From Paracoccaceae bacterium (GTDB taxonomy: Bacteria > Pseudomonadota > Alphaproteobacteria > Rhodobacterales > Rhodobacteraceae), in the NCBI GenBank assembly GCA_024304875.1, contig JAMWZF010000149.1, forward strand, positions 1 through 7,419: a stretch of 7,419 bases of DNA, read 5' to 3'. The position numbers were made by a program, and so were the translations under genes. Under the pieces are notes generated by a model, which ran no database searches, was not told the origin of the DNA, and worked only from the letters and a program-made list of their open reading frames with translations. Shown here one piece after another: positions 6,045 to 7,419 of this stretch (positions are counted from its first letter, which is position 1; each line of letters opens with the position of its first letter).

Positions 6045-6257
6045 TTAGAGCACCGAGCGCAGGCCGCCCGCGCCACCGGCGCGCCGCTCCGCCTCGGCGA
6101 TCAGGCCGGAGGAGACGGCGCTGGGGCGCATCGTCATCGGGCCTTTCACGGCGCAGGGATAGCCGTAGACCTTCCCGCCCGTATGCACATCCACCCGGGC
6201 CTCGAAGGCACCGGTGCGCGCGTTGTACCGAATGTCACCAAGATGAATATTTGTCAT
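6045..6257 (-). CDS. Hypothetical 70-aa protein, family not recognised
   Basis: This small protein begins MTNIHLGDIRYNARTGAFEA. I do not recognise a named family. The first half alternates polar and hydrophobic residues as in short beta-strands (IHLGDIRYN, FEARVDVHT, KVYGYPCAV); the second half includes a likely amphipathic helix (about 46-61, SAVSSGLIAEAERRAG). There is no signal peptide or membrane segment and only one cysteine (C35). Evidence that it is real: AGGAG (plus-strand CTCCT at 6266-6270) lies 8 nt before the ATG, a clean terminator follows 72 bp after the stop, and a distinct AT-richer leader precedes it. It lies downstream of pyrF on the same strand, but 231 bp separate them, so it probably has its own promoter. 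A product of this size could be a small regulator or accessory protein; no function should be assigned. Confidence 0.65.
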   Translation of the reverse strand: MTNIHLGDIRYNARTGAFEARVDVHTGGKVYGYPCAVKGPMTMRPSAVSSGLIAEAERRAGGAGGLRSVL

Positions 6258-6280
6258 TTCCTGCTCTCCTGCATCGCCGA

Positions 6281-6309
6281 TTTAGCGTTGTGCTGGCTTT
6301 CTGACACAA
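6281..6309 (-). promoter_or_regulatory. Weak housekeeping-type promoter candidate for the 70-aa gene
   Basis: On the minus strand TTGTGT (6309-6304) is followed after exactly 17 bp by GCTAAA (6286-6281). Transcription would begin about 6275, leaving a short leader containing the AGGAG ribosome-binding site. The -35 matches consensus in four of six positions and the -10 in three of six, so this is a tentative call. Confidence 0.35.
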
Positions 6310-6354
6310 GACCTAGACGGACCGTTGCATATTCCCAGCAATTTCTGCGGAAGA

Positions 6355-6380
6355 AACGAGGGCAGAACAATTTCGGTTCC
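6355..6380 (-). promoter_or_regulatory. GGAAC-N17-CGTT motif resembling an EcfG (general stress) sigma-factor promoter
   Basis: Read on the minus strand, GGAAC (6380-6376), 17 bases, then CGTT (6358-6355) fit the alphaproteobacterial EcfG consensus GGAAC-N16/17-CGTT exactly. It would start transcription roughly 90 nt upstream of the 70-aa gene. The same bases form part of a GAAC-N7-GTTC dyad (6365-6379). Many Rhodobacterales are reported to lack the EcfG pathway, so the match may be accidental. Confidence 0.35.
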
Positions 6381-6390
6381 AAAATATGTG

Positions 6391-6433
6391 AAAATCGGCA
6401 GTTTTTGGCCGAATCGAGGGGCCGAATCGGCAG
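6391..6433. repeat. Short direct repeats in the leader between pyrF and the 70-aa gene
   Basis: GGCCGAATCG occurs twice (6407-6416 and 6420-6429) with a 13-bp period, and ATCGGCAG occurs twice (6394-6401 and 6426-6433). Both copies of the first repeat contain GAATC, a GANTC methylation site. On the minus strand TCGGC/GCCGA can form a 5-bp hairpin around an A-rich loop, followed by TTTT, near 6391-6410. This could be a weak pyrF terminator. Regulatory binding sites are an alternative reading. Confidence 0.5.
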
Positions 6434-6488
6434 ATCCCGGCCTAAATCGAGCGTTTTCAGGGGGTTGAGCCGCCGCGCCTGACGGGCG

Positions 6489-7208
6489 TCACAGGTTCGG
6501 GGACACGGCTTGCGGCGAAGCCAGTTCCCGCAGGATCGCTTCCGCGGCCTCGCGCGGTGACCCGGCGGTCCAGACCGGCCGCCCCACGACGACATGGTCC
6601 GCCCCGGCGGCGATCGCCTGGGCAGGCGTCATCACCCTCTTCTGGTCACCCATCTGCGCGCCCACCGGGCGGACGCCGGGCGTGACGATCAAGCGGCCCT
6701 CCGCCTCCGGCAGGGCGCGGATCAGCCCGGCTTCCTGCGGCGAGCAGATCACTCCGTCGGCACCGGCAGACAGGGCCCGGGCCGCCCGCTCGGTCACGAT
6801 CTGCGGCAGGTCGCCGGCCTCGATCATTCCGGCGTCGAGGTCGGCGCGGTCGAGTGAGGTCAGCACGGTCACCGCGAGGATCTTCATGGCGCTGTCCCCC
6901 GCGCCTTCCTTGGCCGCACGGACGACATGGGGATCGCCGTGGACGGTCAGGAAATCGAGATCGAACTGGGCGAGCCCGCGCACAGCCGCCTCGACCGTGG
7001 CGCCGATATCGAACAGCTTCATGTCGAGGAAGATGCGCTTGCCGTGTTCCGACTTGAGCTCGTTGGCAAGCGCCAGACCGCCGCCGGTGAGCATCCCGAG
7101 GCCGATCTTGTAGAAGGACACTGCGGCGCCGATCTCCTCGGCCAGGGCCAGGCCCTGAAGCGCATTTGGCACGTCGAGGGCCACGATCAGGCGGTCATCG
7201 GCAGTCAT
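6489..7208 (-). CDS. pyrF: Orotidine 5'-phosphate decarboxylase
   Basis: This enzyme catalyses the last step of de novo UMP synthesis, removing CO2 from orotidine 5'-monophosphate. At 239 residues it has normal length for the bacterial TIM-barrel family. The active-site set is present: ALDV with Asp12, FYKIG with Lys34, and the signature FLDMKLFDI containing Asp62, Lys64 and Asp67 (Lys64 being the proton donor). LTVHG (87-91) follows. TPGVRP (176-181) forms the phosphate-gripping loop region, and VVVGRPVW (206-213) the terminal phosphate site. The ATG at 7208 is chosen: it has GAGG 8 nt upstream, whereas the TTG two codons earlier (7214) would leave only 2 nt to that site. No other pyr gene lies in the window. 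The reverse-strand promoter is unclear; TTGACG at 7272-7267 is a good -35, but no matching -10 lies at the right distance. Confidence 0.97.
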   Translation of the reverse strand: MTADDRLIVALDVPNALQGLALAEEIGAAVSFYKIGLGMLTGGGLALANELKSEHGKRIFLDMKLFDIGATVEAAVRGLAQFDLDFLTVHGDPHVVRAAKEGAGDSAMKILAVTVLTSLDRADLDAGMIEAGDLPQIVTERAARALSAGADGVICSPQEAGLIRALPEAEGRLIVTPGVRPVGAQMGDQKRVMTPAQAIAAGADHVVVGRPVWTAGSPREAAEAILRELASPQAVSPNL

Positions 7209-7355
7209 GGTCAAGTCCTCGGTCGCAGCCCTCGGCTCGCCCCGTCCTGCGCGGTTCCCGCCGCGCCGTCAAGCCGCCGGGTACCGCTCGGCTTGCCGCA
7301 GCGTCGATCCGGGCTAACTGCACGCATGCAATCTTGGTTGAGGGGGCCGTTCCAA
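7209..7355. other. Divergent intergenic region, pyrF / truncated rightward gene
   Basis: This 147-bp region separates leftward pyrF from a rightward gene. For pyrF a TTGACG hexamer (7272-7267, minus strand) is visible without a convincing -10. For the rightward gene, TAACTG near 7316-7321 and the GCATGC palindrome (about 7324-7329) lie at the right distance, but neither is a clear promoter element. No pyrimidine attenuator (hairpin plus T-run) was found ahead of pyrF. Confidence 0.4.
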
Positions 7356-7419
7356 ATGGCGGATCAAAAGAAGTCAGGCGGCAACATGGTCGTCATCCTG
7401 TCGGCGGTCGCGGTGGCCG
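7356..7419 (+). CDS. Start of an unidentified protein with N-terminal hydrophobic segment, cut by window end
   Basis: Only 21 codons are visible: MADQKKSGGN followed by MVVILSAVAVA. The lysine-containing start followed by a hydrophobic run suggests a membrane anchor or signal segment with the N-terminus in the cytoplasm. GAGGGGG (about 7340-7346) precedes the ATG by about 9 nt and supports this start. A downstream ATG at 7389 is possible but would remove the charged residues. The product cannot be identified from so little sequence. Confidence 0.55.
   Translation, partial: MADQKKSGGNMVVILSAVAVA

Noticed and set aside
6394..6433. CRISPR-like array
   Set aside because: The repeats are only 8-10 bp with 3-bp or overlapping spacers and two copies; there are no cas genes.
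6254..6595. Leftward open frame of 113 codons covering the pyrF-orphan gap
   Set aside because: It starts inside pyrF in another frame, crosses the AT-rich leader and ends at the orphan gene start; no ribosome-binding site or motif was seen.
7244..7272. Complete pyrF promoter TTGACG-N17-CAGGAC
   Set aside because: The -35 is good, but CAGGAC matches the -10 consensus poorly; kept only as a note in the intergenic entry.

Overview
The window reads as ordinary chromosomal DNA from a GC-rich alphaproteobacterium. Rhodobacterales is the best guess: the coding regions are strongly GC-rich, DNA polymerase IV carries an N-terminal four-cysteine segment of the kind I associate with that group, and a short NfeD protein is paired with a stomatin-like protein. 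This placement rests on recalled family features, not on a search. No phage genes, insertion sequence, CRISPR array, tRNA or rRNA were seen.

Layout. Positions 1-2901 hold three leftward genes, read right to left: dinB (DNA polymerase IV), then after a 191-bp gap a family-8-type glycosyltransferase, then an NAD-dependent epimerase/reductase that starts on an ATGA overlap and runs off the left edge. A 183-bp divergent intergenic region (2902-3084) separates them from rightward genes. These are a six-Asp-box (BNR) beta-propeller protein, a Nudix hydrolase overlapping its end with a probable TTG start, and after 105 bp a stomatin/SPFH membrane protein coupled by ATGA overlap to a short NfeD-type membrane protein.

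From about 5914 the direction turns leftward again. A strong factor-independent terminator (5935-5972) ends transcription of a 70-codon orphan gene (6045-6257). Upstream of that gene is a 231-bp, comparatively AT-rich leader (57 G/C in 120 bases at 6301-6420) with short direct repeats and promoter-like motifs. Further upstream is pyrF (orotidine 5'-phosphate decarboxylase, 6489-7208). A divergent region (7209-7355) follows, then the first 21 codons of a rightward gene cut by the window end. No gene-free stretch exceeds 300 bases.

Functional picture. The genes do not form one pathway: translesion DNA synthesis, sugar transfer, nucleotide clean-up, membrane microdomain organisation and pyrimidine synthesis lie side by side. 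The tight units are glycosyltransferase-epimerase, propeller-Nudix and stomatin-NfeD. I do not see strong evidence for a new multi-gene system. The least explained parts are the 70-aa protein with its repeat-bearing leader, and the propeller-Nudix pair.
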